From: Pseudobdellovibrionaceae bacterium
GTDB lineage: Bacteria; Bdellovibrionota; Bdellovibrionia; Bdellovibrionales; Bdellovibrionaceae
Reading direction: 5' to 3'
Length of the DNA: 64,000 bases
Assembly: GCA_947449255.1 (NCBI GenBank)
Contig: CANFQX010000005.1
Location: 62,001-126,000, forward strand
Position 1 is the first letter of the stretch. Every line of letters begins with the position of its first letter. Shown here one piece after another: positions 44,330-53,390 of the stretch. Both the position numbers and the translations under genes were made by a program. The notes beneath the pieces were generated by a model. It saw nothing but the letters and a program-made list of their open reading frames with translations. It ran no database searches and had not been told where the DNA came from.

Positions 44330-45576
44330 AAAAAGTATCCGTGATAGGAGCTGGATTTGCAGGCCTCACTCTCAGCCTGCGCCTTGCACAAAAAGGATTC
44401 ACGGTTGAGCTATTTGAAAAGGAGCCCCGAGTTGGGGGTCTCCTTGGCACGGACCGCACTGATTATGGCATTTCAGAGAAGGCCGCCAATGCTCTCATTA
44501 GGACTAAGGAATCAGAAGATCTTTTTAAAGAACTGGGCATTCAGCCCAGCTATCCTCTGGAGTCTTCGAAAAAAAGATTTATATTCAGGGACCATCCCAC
44601 AAGATGGCCCTTAAAATTTGCAGAATCGATACAGTTTATTTTTAAATTTATTCCTCAATTCATTTTCGTAAAAAACAAACTTCGTCCAAAAGAATTTGAA
44701 ACTCTCGAAAATTGGGGACATCGTCACTTAGGATCTGCGGCCACCGACTATATTCTGGGCCCAGCTATGCAGGGTATCTATGCCAATGAAATATCTGGTC
44801 TAAGCTCAAAACTGATCTTAGGAGGACTCTTTGCTGGTAAAAAAAATAAACGCTACAGTGGTCTCTTGACGGGCCCCGGCGGAATGCAAGATCTCATTGA
44901 TCAGCTTGAAAGTCGCTTACGACAAATTGGTGTTAAGATTCATACAAGCTCCACTGTTGAGCTGAAAAACCTTGAGGGTCCTGTTGTTTTAGCGACTTCA
45001 GCAACTGCCGCAGCTTCACTTCTTGAAAGCAGTATAGAAAAGAGCTTTGAAAACAGCTTCGCAAATACAACGGCTCAAACCAGCAAAATTCTAAAGACTA
45101 TAAAAATGTCTTCTTTAATAAGCGTGACTTTGTTTTTTAAAAATGAACAAAAAAAATACCAGGGCTTTGGTTGCCTGATCCCCCGTCAATTTCATTTAAA
45201 AACATTGGGCATTCTTATGAACTCCTATATTTTTAAAGATCGCAATGGAACTTACAATGAGACCTGGATTTTAGGTGGCGCTCAAGAGCAACCGCTTCTG
45301 GCCCTTTCTGATTTAGAAATTATTTCTCTAATACAGACTGAGCGAAAAAAAATCTTAAATCTTGATTCTGAAATTCACGACCACCGCATCAACCGCTGGG
45401 ATCATGCCCTTCCTTATTATGATTTGATATTAGAAAAAGCTCAGCAGGATTTGAATCAACTCAATCCTACTAAAAAAATCTATTTACATGGAAACTATCT
45501 TTCTGGAATTGGCTTAAGTAAAATTCTAGAACGCAGTCAGTTTCTTTCAGAGGAGATCGCAAAACATCATGGCTAA
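44326..45576 (+). CDS. hemY: HemY-type FAD protoporphyrinogen oxidase
   Basis: Oxidises protoporphyrinogen IX to protoporphyrin IX using FAD. 416 residues, slightly shorter than the usual 450-470. The N-terminal dinucleotide-binding motif is VIGAGFAGLTLSLRLAQKGF with ELFEKEPRVGGLLGT. The middle has NWGHRHLGSAATDYILGPAM then QGIYANEISGLS, a PPO/HemY hallmark. The C-terminal FAD contact is LHGNYLSGIGLSKILERSQF. The oxygen-using type is paired with oxygen-independent HemN in one operon. It overlaps hemH by 8 bases. Confidence 0.93.
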   Translation: MKKVSVIGAGFAGLTLSLRLAQKGFTVELFEKEPRVGGLLGTDRTDYGISEKAANALIRTKESEDLFKELGIQPSYPLESSKKRFIFRDHPTRWPLKFAESIQFIFKFIPQFIFVKNKLRPKEFETLENWGHRHLGSAATDYILGPAMQGIYANEISGLSSKLILGGLFAGKKNKRYSGLLTGPGGMQDLIDQLESRLRQIGVKIHTSSTVELKNLEGPVVLATSATAAASLLESSIEKSFENSFANTTAQTSKILKTIKMSSLISVTLFFKNEQKKYQGFGCLIPRQFHLKTLGILMNSYIFKDRNGTYNETWILGGAQEQPLLALSDLEIISLIQTERKKILNLDSEIHDHRINRWDHALPYYDLILEKAQQDLNQLNPTKKIYLHGNYLSGIGLSKILERSQFLSEEIAKHHG

Positions 45577-46576
45577 AACTGGCATTATACTTTGTAATAT
45601 TGGAACCCCGCGCTCTTATCAGGTCAAAGACGTCAAAGAATACCTTCTGACTTTTCTGATGGATAAGGACATCATTAGCGTTCCCTTTCTGATCCGTTGG
45701 CTTTTAGTTCATGGAATCATCGTTCCAAGGCGCGCCCCTTTCTCTGCTGGAAATTACAAGAAGATTTGGATGATAGAGGGTTCGCCACTGTGGGTTTATT
45801 CCAGAAATTTTGCAAACAAACTGCAAACAGAATTGGGCTCAAATTATAGTATTAAGCTTGGCATGCGCTACAGTGAACCTTCTATTGAAAACGCCCTGAA
45901 GGAACTTGAATCCGAACAAGTGGAATCCATTTTACTTATACCCATGTTTCCACAATATGCTGAGGCCACTACAGGATCTATTCTGAAAGAATTCAATCGA
46001 GCGGCAAAAAAATTAGAGACCCAAACACCTGTAAAAATTTTCCCAACCTTCTTTTCCAATGACTATTACACAGAGACCACAGCAACAATCACCAAAGAAA
46101 CTCTGGCAGACCAAAGTGTCGATCACTATCTTTTTTCATTTCACGGCCTGCCTGAAAGCCATGTTCGCAGAAATGCCAATTGCTTAGTCAGTCCGGACTG
46201 CTGCCTGGCCGTCAATGCGTGTGAAAAGCCCTGTTACAAGGCTCAATGCCATTCTTCTGCTGCAAAAATAGCAAAACAATTAAATCTTTCCCAAGACCAA
46301 TGGAGTGTGTCCTTCCAATCAAGGCTCGGTCGCGGGGAGTGGCTGAAACCTTCCACCGACAGCATTTTGGAATCTCTAGCAAAATCAGGAAAGAAAAACA
46401 TTGCCGTCCTCTGTCCCTCGTTCGTTGCTGATTGCATTGAAACCTTGGAAGAGATTGCCATTGGCGGCCAGGAAACCTTCAGTCATGCTGGCGGCGAAAC
46501 CCTTCGCATGATTCCATGTTTAAATGAGGATCCTCGGTGGGTAAAAAACTTTGCTGTGGCTGTTCAGAATTTTTAG
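45569..46576 (+). CDS. hemH: Ferrochelatase HemH with internal cysteine cluster
   Basis: Inserts Fe2+ into protoporphyrin IX. 335 residues. Motifs: GIILCNIGTPRSYQVKDVKE, PMFPQYAEATTGSI, catalytic His192 in FSFHGLPESHVR, and CPSFVADCIETLEEI with the metal-site Glu. Between H192 and the next helix lies C205-x5-C211-C212-x5-C218-x3-C222-x4-C227. Internal four-Cys segments of about 20 residues ligate a [2Fe-2S] cluster in one described class of bacterial ferrochelatases (Myxococcus xanthus type), and the same is likely here. It is the last gene of the heme operon. Confidence 0.96.
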   Translation: MAKTGIILCNIGTPRSYQVKDVKEYLLTFLMDKDIISVPFLIRWLLVHGIIVPRRAPFSAGNYKKIWMIEGSPLWVYSRNFANKLQTELGSNYSIKLGMRYSEPSIENALKELESEQVESILLIPMFPQYAEATTGSILKEFNRAAKKLETQTPVKIFPTFFSNDYYTETTATITKETLADQSVDHYLFSFHGLPESHVRRNANCLVSPDCCLAVNACEKPCYKAQCHSSAAKIAKQLNLSQDQWSVSFQSRLGRGEWLKPSTDSILESLAKSGKKNIAVLCPSFVADCIETLEEIAIGGQETFSHAGGETLRMIPCLNEDPRWVKNFAVAVQNF

Positions 46577-46624
46577 AGGAATATTCATGACTGGCTCACT
46601 GTCCTTTGCTAGATATATAGTTAT

Positions 46625-47914
46625 ATGTCACAGCAAAATAATAAAAACTTGGGTCCTTTCAGCATTTTAACATCAATTTTTTTTATATTCGGTTTTATTA
46701 CCTGTCTTAATGACATATTAATTCCGCATTTAAAGGCCGTATTCACACTGAACTATTCGCAGGCTATGCTTGTGCAATTCTGCTTTTTTACGGCCTATTT
46801 TATAGTCTCAGTTCCCAGCGGATATTTAGTCGAAAAAATCAAATATAAGGGTGGGATCATTGTTGGCTTGCTGATTTCAGGCTCAGGTTGTTTGCTTTTT
46901 TATCCAGCGGCAGGACTTCATTCTTACGCCCTGTTTTTAACCGCTTTTTTTGTTTTAGCTTCAGGCATCACCCTGTTGCAAGTTTCGGCAAATCCTTATG
47001 TGACTGCATTGGGTTCACCTGAAAGCGCTTCCAGTCGCTTGACTTTAACTCAAGGGTTTAACTCTTTGGGCACGACCATAGCTCCTTATTTTGGGTCGTT
47101 ATTTATCCTTTCAACAGCTATCAAGAGTGCCAGTGAACTCAAGTTGATGAGCGCAAGTGAATTGTCACTTTATCAAGCCGCTGAAGCAGCAACAGTGCAA
47201 AATCCTTACCTCTTTTTAGCAGCTGTCTTGTTTTTTCTAGCGGCAATTTTGGCAGTGATAAAGCTTCCCGAAATTGCCCCCCACAAATCACCAGATGAAA
47301 CTTCAGAACAAGGCCAAAAATTGAGCGCTTGGGATTATCCGCACTTGGTTTTTGGAGCCTTGGCCATCTTTCTTTATGTTGGCGGAGAGGTTTCTATTGG
47401 CAGCTTTTTGGTGAGTTTTTTGGGACAAGACAATATAGCTTCCCTGCCAGAGCACTCTGCAGGAAAATATGTATCAATTTATTGGGGCGGAGCCATGGTG
47501 GGACGTTTTATAGGTGCCGCGGTCATGCAAAAGCTGCAGCCTTCTAAAGTTCTGGCCTTCAATGCCTTAGCCTCTGTTCTGTTCATTGCGATCGCAATCC
47601 TTGGAGAAGGAAGCCTCGCTATGTGGAGTCTTTTAGCCGTTGGCCTGTGCAACTCTATTATGTTTCCAACAATTTTTTCACTGTCGATCAAGGGTTTGGG
47701 AGTCCACACCGGCCAGGGTTCAGGAATTCTTTGCGCAGCCATTGTTGGCGGAGCGATCATACCTCTCTTGCAGGGACTTCTTGCGGACCGCTCAGGATTG
47801 CAAATTGCTTTTGTCATTCCCATGTTGTGCTACATCTATATTGGTATTTTTGGATGGCAATATTTTACTTTGGTGAAAAGATCATCTTTATCAACGAAAA
47901 CTTCCGTCGAGTAA
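46625..47914 (+). CDS. FucP/GluP-type MFS sugar transporter
   Basis: Proton-coupled sugar uptake in the inner membrane. 429 residues with about 12 hydrophobic helices. The FucP/GluP family signature is strong: FFIFGFITCLNDILIPHLKA (first helix with the conserved Asn/Asp), FFTAYFIVSVPSGYLVEKIK, and LLQVSANPYVTALGSPESAS then SRLTLTQGFNSLGTTIAPYF. Substrate could be glucose, galactose or fucose; glucose/galactose-type seems most likely. There is no Shine-Dalgarno; TATATA at 46614-46619 lies 5 bases before the ATG, compatible with a leaderless message. Confidence 0.9.
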   Translation: MSQQNNKNLGPFSILTSIFFIFGFITCLNDILIPHLKAVFTLNYSQAMLVQFCFFTAYFIVSVPSGYLVEKIKYKGGIIVGLLISGSGCLLFYPAAGLHSYALFLTAFFVLASGITLLQVSANPYVTALGSPESASSRLTLTQGFNSLGTTIAPYFGSLFILSTAIKSASELKLMSASELSLYQAAEAATVQNPYLFLAAVLFFLAAILAVIKLPEIAPHKSPDETSEQGQKLSAWDYPHLVFGALAIFLYVGGEVSIGSFLVSFLGQDNIASLPEHSAGKYVSIYWGGAMVGRFIGAAVMQKLQPSKVLAFNALASVLFIAIAILGEGSLAMWSLLAVGLCNSIMFPTIFSLSIKGLGVHTGQGSGILCAAIVGGAIIPLLQGLLADRSGLQIAFVIPMLCYIYIGIFGWQYFTLVKRSSLSTKTSVE

Positions 47915-47990
47915 GACCAATTTGAAGGGCCAGCTGCACACACAACAGTGATTAAGAGCGTGTGTTGATTGGTCGATTTTTCACCTTTTT
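47915..47990 (+). terminator. Possible terminator after the MFS gene
   Basis: GACCAAT (47915-47921) and ATTGGTC (47968-47974) can pair, with an inner ACACAC/GTGTGT pairing, followed by GATTTTTCACCTTTTT. The stem is interrupted, so the call is tentative. Confidence 0.4.
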
Positions 47991-48064
47991 ACAAATCACT
48001 CATCGAGTTCTCGCCAAAGTTCAGCGGCCCCTATAGTTTACCAAAATCTAAGGGGACTTTATAA

Positions 48065-49444
48065 ATGAAAAACAAAACTGCATTTTTGCCTTTCAGCCTT
48101 ATCGCAGGCTTTACTCTTACCCTTCTGAGCGCATGCAATTTTGTCGACAATCAATCTGTGATTCCTGACTCCTGGCAAATGTTTTTCAATGCCTCACCCG
48201 AAAATGCAAACTATCTCACTTCTAATGCCGAACACAAAGTTCTGATTGCTGTGATTGATTCTGGAACGGACTATAACCATCCGCTCTTGCAAAAGCATAT
48301 CCACTACACTGTTGATAGAAGCGGGAATGCGATTGGTGCAGGATGGGATTTCTTAGGTAAGGATGCTTGGCCTCTGCCTTATTTGGCAAGAACACGCTTT
48401 CTCTATGATGAAGACCAACAAGTTCATGATGATGAAAAACTCTTGGTTGCTAATATCTCAAAGCTTTTACAACTCGAACCAAGCTTATATCAGTGGGTCC
48501 ATGTGCATAGGAATCACAATGCAGAGGCCGAAGAAGGCATCTATCATGGGACTCATGTCGCAGGCCTTGCTTCCTATGATGATCCACGAATCGGTATTTT
48601 GCCTTATAGAATACTTCCCCACCAAGAGGCTTTATCTGAAAGCTCTAAACTGAATCAATCTTCGGAAGACTTTCTAAATGATTTAGAAGAGGCCATCACC
48701 CGCGCACATAATGCTGGAGCAAAGGTCATCAATATGTCGATTGGAACCAGCTTTGGAAAAACTGAAAGCGGTTCAGAGGACATGATCAAAGTTTTCAATG
48801 AATTTGAATCTTTCGTTAAGTCTTTCCCTGACGTTATCTTTGTCGCGGCCGCTGGAAATGAAAAAACTTGGGTCAACGGAGAGAACCGCTATAGTTTTCC
48901 CTGTGGAATCAATGCTCAGAATATAATTTGTGTCGCTTCCCTCGATAAAAATGGCTCGCCCTCTGAATTCACAAATATTCCTCTGATCAACAGCCCCCTG
49001 ATTTTTGCCCCTGGTGAAAATATCATCGCACCAGTACCAACCCAATATTGCAACTCCCCAAGCTTAGCAAATTTAACTGCAAATTTGGATCAAGGATCGA
49101 TTGGAAACCTAAGCCAAGATATCTTAAAAGACTGTTCCATGAATGGAAAGGCTCCTTTGATGGCCTTGTCTGGGACCAGCATGGCCTCCCCAATCATCGC
49201 ACGAATGTTAGCCCAAGAAGTGCTAAAATCAGAAACCACTGCAAGTGCAACCGAAATCATACAAAAGTTTTTGGGACACTCAGTAAATTCAAAACTTGGG
49301 CCGTTGACCATGGCTAAAGTCAAAGTGCCTGTGCCAAGTTGGTATGCAAAAAACCAAGATCCTTCGGGAATGGGACTGCGAAGCTTGAATAAAGAAATTA
49401 AAAATCAAAGCAGCAAATATTTTGAGTTCTATATAAAAAAATAA
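48065..49444 (+). CDS. Lipid-anchored subtilisin-family (S8) serine protease
   Basis: 459 residues. The signal peptide ends in lipobox LLSAC (about 20-24), so the enzyme should be tethered to a membrane. The catalytic triad is Asp65 in VIDSGTDYNHPLL, His161 in GIYHGTHVAGLAS and Ser372 in SGTSMASPI, with oxyanion Asn265 in AAAGNE. A roughly 95-residue Asp/Glu/Leu-rich insertion separates the Asp and His motifs. There is little room for an inhibitory propeptide between lipobox and catalytic domain. AAGGGGA precedes the ATG. Secreted subtilases are abundant in predatory bacteria; the substrate is unknown. Confidence 0.93.
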   Translation: MKNKTAFLPFSLIAGFTLTLLSACNFVDNQSVIPDSWQMFFNASPENANYLTSNAEHKVLIAVIDSGTDYNHPLLQKHIHYTVDRSGNAIGAGWDFLGKDAWPLPYLARTRFLYDEDQQVHDDEKLLVANISKLLQLEPSLYQWVHVHRNHNAEAEEGIYHGTHVAGLASYDDPRIGILPYRILPHQEALSESSKLNQSSEDFLNDLEEAITRAHNAGAKVINMSIGTSFGKTESGSEDMIKVFNEFESFVKSFPDVIFVAAAGNEKTWVNGENRYSFPCGINAQNIICVASLDKNGSPSEFTNIPLINSPLIFAPGENIIAPVPTQYCNSPSLANLTANLDQGSIGNLSQDILKDCSMNGKAPLMALSGTSMASPIIARMLAQEVLKSETTASATEIIQKFLGHSVNSKLGPLTMAKVKVPVPSWYAKNQDPSGMGLRSLNKEIKNQSSKYFEFYIKK

Positions 49445-49516
49445 ATCCAGAGAGCACTGTTCAAATCGAATCACCCTCCATCTTCAGTCCTCTTTTTTGC
49501 TGAAGACAAAAGTAAA

Positions 49517-49540
49517 TAAGACGTATATGTTGGCGTCTTA
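49517..49540. promoter_or_regulatory. Inverted repeat just upstream of the OPT transporter gene
   Basis: TAAGACG (49517-49523) and CGTCTTA (49534-49540) flank a 10-base spacer, 22 bases before the transporter ATG and immediately before its GGAGGGGG ribosome site. It could be an operator or a translation-controlling hairpin. Confidence 0.4.
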
Positions 49541-49562
49541 GCACTTTGGAGGGGGATATCTC

Positions 49563-51434
49563 ATGGCAATTGACGAATTGAATCACGAACAAATTCAAAC
49601 TATGTCTTTAGAAGAAAAAGATGAGTGGTGGCTTAAAAATATCTATAAAGGCGACATGCCTCAACTCAACCTGCGTTCGGCCCTGACGGGAATCCTTTTG
49701 GGTGGAATACTGAGTCTAACAAATCTCTATGTTGGCATCAAAACAGGTTGGACTCTTGGAGTGGGAATCACTTCTGTTATCCTTTCATTTTCATTTTTTA
49801 AATTGCTTGATAAAATGAAGCTGGGCAGCCACATGACTGTCTTAGAAAACAATGCCATGCAGTCGATTGCGACCAGTGCCGGGTACATGACAGCTCCATT
49901 GATGTCTTCCATTCCAGCTTATATGATGGTCACGGGACAAGTCATTCCTATGTGGCAAACCATTTGGTGGATTATTTCACTAGCTCTCCTGGGTGTCCTT
50001 TTTGCCTTTCCATTGAAAAAACGTTTCATCAATGACGAACAACTGCCCTTCCCAGAAGGCTATGCCTCAGGTGTGGTGCTTGATGGTCTTCACTCCGACA
50101 GCGGGGCTGAAGGGCTCTTTAAGGCGAAACTGCTGATGGCTGGAGCTGGAGTTTCTGCCCTGATCGAGTTCTTGCGAGCCGACGCTGTTTTGGATGCGCT
50201 GAAGATCAAATTCCTGGCTCTGCCGCAGCACTGGGATGATTTTATTTATAAATTTGCGACACCAAAAATTTTGGGATCTCCACTGAAGGATTTGACTATT
50301 CAGTTTGACACCTCGATCGTGATGCTAGGAACCGGCGGATTGATGAGCATGAAAACCGCCATGTCGATCATGATTGGCGGTCTGTTGAATTATTTCTTGA
50401 TTGCACCCATGATGATTCAGGCGGGAATTATTCCTGAGGCCAAATTCAAGGCGATCGCCATGTGGGCGCTTTGGGGTGGTTCATCGATTATGACCACATC
50501 CTCCTTGTTCTCTTTCTTTGCGAAACCACAAATCATCATTGATGCCTTCACAAAAAGCTTTTCAAAAAAAGAAAAGAAAGCGGATGTCCTAGCTGGGATT
50601 GAGCTGCCCATGTGGATATTTGCCGTTGGGATACCCATCGTCGGAGCCATTGTGGTCTTCATTGGTCATGCTTGGTTTGGTATAAACTATTGGCTGGGGC
50701 TGATTGCGATCCCCCTTGTGTTTGTCTTTACATTGATAGCCGTGACAGCAACTGGTTTAACAGGCATCACTCCAGGCGGGGCTCTGGGTAAACTGACACA
50801 AATCACCTATGGCGTGCTTGCCCCAGGAAATGTCACCACAAATTTAGCGACGGCGGGAATCACAACTGAAGTGGCCTTGAATGCCAGCAACCTTCTCATG
50901 GATATTAAACCTGCCTATATGCTGGGTGGAAAGCCAAGACATCAGGCGCTGGGTCATGTGCTTGGTATTTTTGCGGGCTCTTTTGTTGCGGTTCCAATCT
51001 TTTATTATTTATTCCATAATGACATTTCCCTTTTCACCTCAGATGCCATGCCCCTTCCAGGAGCCGCAATCTGGAGAGGCGTTGCCGAAGTTCTCACCAA
51101 AGGACTCAGTAATTTGCATCCCTCGGCTAAAGCGGCCGCAGGTATTGGTGCGCTGTTGGGAATTTTTATTGAGTTGATGAATAAAAAAACACGAGGTCGA
51201 TTCCCTCTCTCTGGTGTTGGCTTGGGCTTGGGTTTTGTTTTGCGCTTTACTGATGCATGGACAATGACTTTGGGAACTTTACTTTTCTGGCTGGCTCGTC
51301 GAAGATACAAAGACGAATCCAGTTTTGGATATCGCGCCTTTGTATTGAATCAAGAAACACTTGCGGCAGGTATTATTGCTGGTGGTTCTATTATTGGAAT
51401 TATTCTGATCATGATTGAGACAGCTGTTAGGTAA
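49563..51434 (+). CDS. OPT-family oligopeptide/metal-chelate transporter
   Basis: 623 residues with about 14 hydrophobic segments. OPT-family motifs: PQLNLRSALTGILLGGILSL, TNLYVGIKTGWTLGVGITSV, MTVLENNAMQSIATSAGYMT, DEQLPFPEGYASGVVLDGLH and ATGLTGITPGGALGKLTQ. It takes up short peptides or metal-ligand complexes with protons. A GGAGGGGG Shine-Dalgarno precedes the ATG. In a proteolytic organism it fits import of peptides released by secreted proteases such as the preceding subtilase (inference). Confidence 0.94.
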   Translation: MAIDELNHEQIQTMSLEEKDEWWLKNIYKGDMPQLNLRSALTGILLGGILSLTNLYVGIKTGWTLGVGITSVILSFSFFKLLDKMKLGSHMTVLENNAMQSIATSAGYMTAPLMSSIPAYMMVTGQVIPMWQTIWWIISLALLGVLFAFPLKKRFINDEQLPFPEGYASGVVLDGLHSDSGAEGLFKAKLLMAGAGVSALIEFLRADAVLDALKIKFLALPQHWDDFIYKFATPKILGSPLKDLTIQFDTSIVMLGTGGLMSMKTAMSIMIGGLLNYFLIAPMMIQAGIIPEAKFKAIAMWALWGGSSIMTTSSLFSFFAKPQIIIDAFTKSFSKKEKKADVLAGIELPMWIFAVGIPIVGAIVVFIGHAWFGINYWLGLIAIPLVFVFTLIAVTATGLTGITPGGALGKLTQITYGVLAPGNVTTNLATAGITTEVALNASNLLMDIKPAYMLGGKPRHQALGHVLGIFAGSFVAVPIFYYLFHNDISLFTSDAMPLPGAAIWRGVAEVLTKGLSNLHPSAKAAAGIGALLGIFIELMNKKTRGRFPLSGVGLGLGFVLRFTDAWTMTLGTLLFWLARRRYKDESSFGYRAFVLNQETLAAGIIAGGSIIGIILIMIETAVR

Positions 51435-51452
51435 TTAATGACTGACGTTGCT

Positions 51453-51475
51453 GGGGATTCGATCCTAGAATCCCC
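51453..51475 (+). terminator. Rho-independent terminator after the OPT gene
   Basis: GGGGATTC (51453-51460), loop GATCCTA and GAATCCCC (51468-51475) form a perfect 8-bp GC-rich stem followed by TTACTTTTAAAA. It lies between convergent genes and may serve both, though the T-rich tail is on the plus strand. Confidence 0.75.
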
Positions 51476-51498
51476 TTACTTTTAAAAATACAAAATTC

Positions 51499-52332
51499 TT
51501 ATTTGATCTCACCGCCCTTGATCAATCTTAGAACACCCTCATCGATCTTTGATAGAACGATCGGTGTCCCTGAAAAATTATAACTATCCCCATAAATTAA
51601 AAGATGTGATTGCTTGCCAACCGCAATTTTAGCGCACTCTGTGAGATCAACATTTTCAGCGACAAACATTCCAAAGAAATTATTTAACTTTCCAAGATTA
51701 AGCCCGCCACATATTTTTAATTTCTTAGTCAGGACTTTCAAATGACTATTCAATGGCTCATCAATATTTACCGCCAAGTCTGATTTCATGTCGAAATTTG
51801 AGATGTTTTTTGAATCGCAGTTGATATAGGTGTTTTCAAAAAAGTTTTGTTCATTATACTCAAAGGTGTTGCCTAAATCATTTTCGAATCTTGTTCTGAA
51901 GTTTAAAAAGGCTTCGCTTAGAGCCTTGAATGACATTCCAGTTAAGTCATTTTTTAATTTATTTGAGAAGCCCTGTGAACTTACGGTATCGATATTGTGA
52001 ATACTTTCATTTATTTGCAAATTGGGCTCATTTCCAAAACCTGCAACAAAACTCAACAATCCCGTTGTCATTATTGGGCCTAGGCCAGTGCTTAAATCCC
52101 TTAAGCGATCGTATGGATTGTCTTCTTTTACTCTTCTTAGATAGTCCTCAAAAACTCTTTCAAACTCTGTCGGCCCTTGTTGACTTTGAACTGGGGCTGG
52201 CCCGTTTGAGGCACCAACATTTTGATTGGGGGGAACCTCTTTGACGTAAGGCTGTTGGCAACCTGTCTGCAAACAAAGTCCTGCTGACAATAAAGCTATA
52301 TTTATATTTCTCGATACTTTAAAAAATTGCAT
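51499..52332 (-). CDS. Putative lipoprotein of unknown function
   Basis: 277 residues. The signal peptide (NINIALLSAGLCLQTGC) ends in lipobox LQTGC at about residues 21-25. A Pro/Asn/Gln-rich linker (26-55) leads to a helical middle (EFERVFEDYLRRVKEDNPYD) and a beta-rich C-terminus with cysteines (INCDSKNISNFDMKSDLAVN, KKLKICGGLNLGKLNNFFGM, VDLTECAKIAVGKQ). I recognise no family. GAGG 6 bases before the ATG supports the start. It is monocistronic. Confidence 0.7.
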   Translation of the reverse strand: MQFFKVSRNINIALLSAGLCLQTGCQQPYVKEVPPNQNVGASNGPAPVQSQQGPTEFERVFEDYLRRVKEDNPYDRLRDLSTGLGPIMTTGLLSFVAGFGNEPNLQINESIHNIDTVSSQGFSNKLKNDLTGMSFKALSEAFLNFRTRFENDLGNTFEYNEQNFFENTYINCDSKNISNFDMKSDLAVNIDEPLNSHLKVLTKKLKICGGLNLGKLNNFFGMFVAENVDLTECAKIAVGKQSHLLIYGDSYNFSGTPIVLSKIDEGVLRLIKGGEIK

Positions 52333-52672
52333 TCAAAACCTCAGTCCCATTTCTATTTTTTGGCGGTGGCAGCACTTTGCCTGGCAGCCCAACTTCAGTA
52401 AGCAACAACTGAGCCATCATCAACGCCAACTGAAGGGAGCTAAATTTTCGGTGTAAAAACTGAGTGAGGTGACTTAAGTGGCTAGTAGGATTGAGTTTTT
52501 AGCCTGTTGTGCTGTTGTGCTGTTGTGATCCCTTTAGACCTAATCAGGGTATTAATGTCTAAGGGATAAGCAAATAGAAAAAGTTTTCACTATCTAAATA
52601 ACAAGCAGATTAAAACCTAATTTGATTTCAATGGCTTATTCACGCGTAAGGGGCAAAATTCATTTTTCATCT
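52333..52672. other. Intergenic region with a short tandem repeat
   Basis: About 340 bases without a supported gene. The only visible structure is three tandem 8-base units TGTTGTGC/TGTTGTGC/TGTTGTGA at 52505-52528. The short open frame at 52622-52825 (plus strand) overlaps the end of the next gene and looks like a shadow. Confidence 0.5.
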
Positions 52673-53167
52673 CTATCTTCCTTCCATCAGTTCAACAAGT
52701 TGATCAAAAGCTTTGCCCCAACCTTCTTGAAAACCCATGGCCTCATGCTTTTTACGTCCCACCTCGTCGGCGTGCGCAACAATGGCTTTATAAGAAGTGC
52801 CCTTATCTGTTTTACTGAAAACTAGAGTTGCAACAAACGGAAATTCAAACTCTGAAGGTGAAATAGCAACAGGTCGAAATCCTTTTGTCATCATTCCGGT
52901 CCAAACTAATTTTTGATGTTCGATGACTTCAAGGAAGCAACCGTGGTTATTCACCTTTTCTCCTGCAGGTCCTTCCATCACATTGAAAAACTCGCCACCG
53001 GCATGAAGTTCAATTCGACAGTCCGTCACCTTCCAAGGCTTTGGACAAAACCACTTCATTAAAGTTTCAGGATCGGTCCAACCTTTCCACAATTTTTCAA
53101 TGGAAAGTGTGGTGATTCGTTCAAAAATAAGGTCCAAATTTGGGTCATTTTTTTGTTGTTCAGTCAT
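52673..53167 (-). CDS. SRPBCC/AHSA1-family protein
   Basis: 164 residues of the START-like hydrophobic-cavity fold (activator of Hsp90 ATPase homologue 1 / polyketide-cyclase group). Seen: LIFERITTLSIEKLWKGWTD, PETLMKWFCPKPWKVTDCRI, ELHAGGEFFNVMEGPAGE, FLEVIEHQKLVWTGMM, and the C-terminal helix EGWGKAFDQLVELMEGR. These match the 'W-T-x-P-x-x-L-x-x-W' and 'P-G-G-x-F' patterns. The ligand is unknown. It stands alone. Confidence 0.85.
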   Translation of the reverse strand: MTEQQKNDPNLDLIFERITTLSIEKLWKGWTDPETLMKWFCPKPWKVTDCRIELHAGGEFFNVMEGPAGEKVNNHGCFLEVIEHQKLVWTGMMTKGFRPVAISPSEFEFPFVATLVFSKTDKGTSYKAIVAHADEVGRKKHEAMGFQEGWGKAFDQLVELMEGR

Positions 53168-53390
53168 TGATGTGTCCAGACATTGAAATTATTCTTTTAA
53201 ATTAAATTCCTAGTGCCTATCAAGTTCAATCCCTTTTTTGACAAAAACATCCTAATTATTAAATTTTCTTTAAACCAATTTATTAATTAGATCTTTTTGT
53301 CATGCCTAGACCAGCAAGCGCAAAATGCAGACATATTTATATTTATATAGAATTCCTAGACCCTAAAAATCAATCTTACACCTTCGCTTT

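Noticed and set aside
52505-52528. Microsatellite-like TGTTGTGC repeat as a phase-variable promoter
   Set aside because: Only three 8-base units and no well-placed promoter or start; noted as a simple repeat only.
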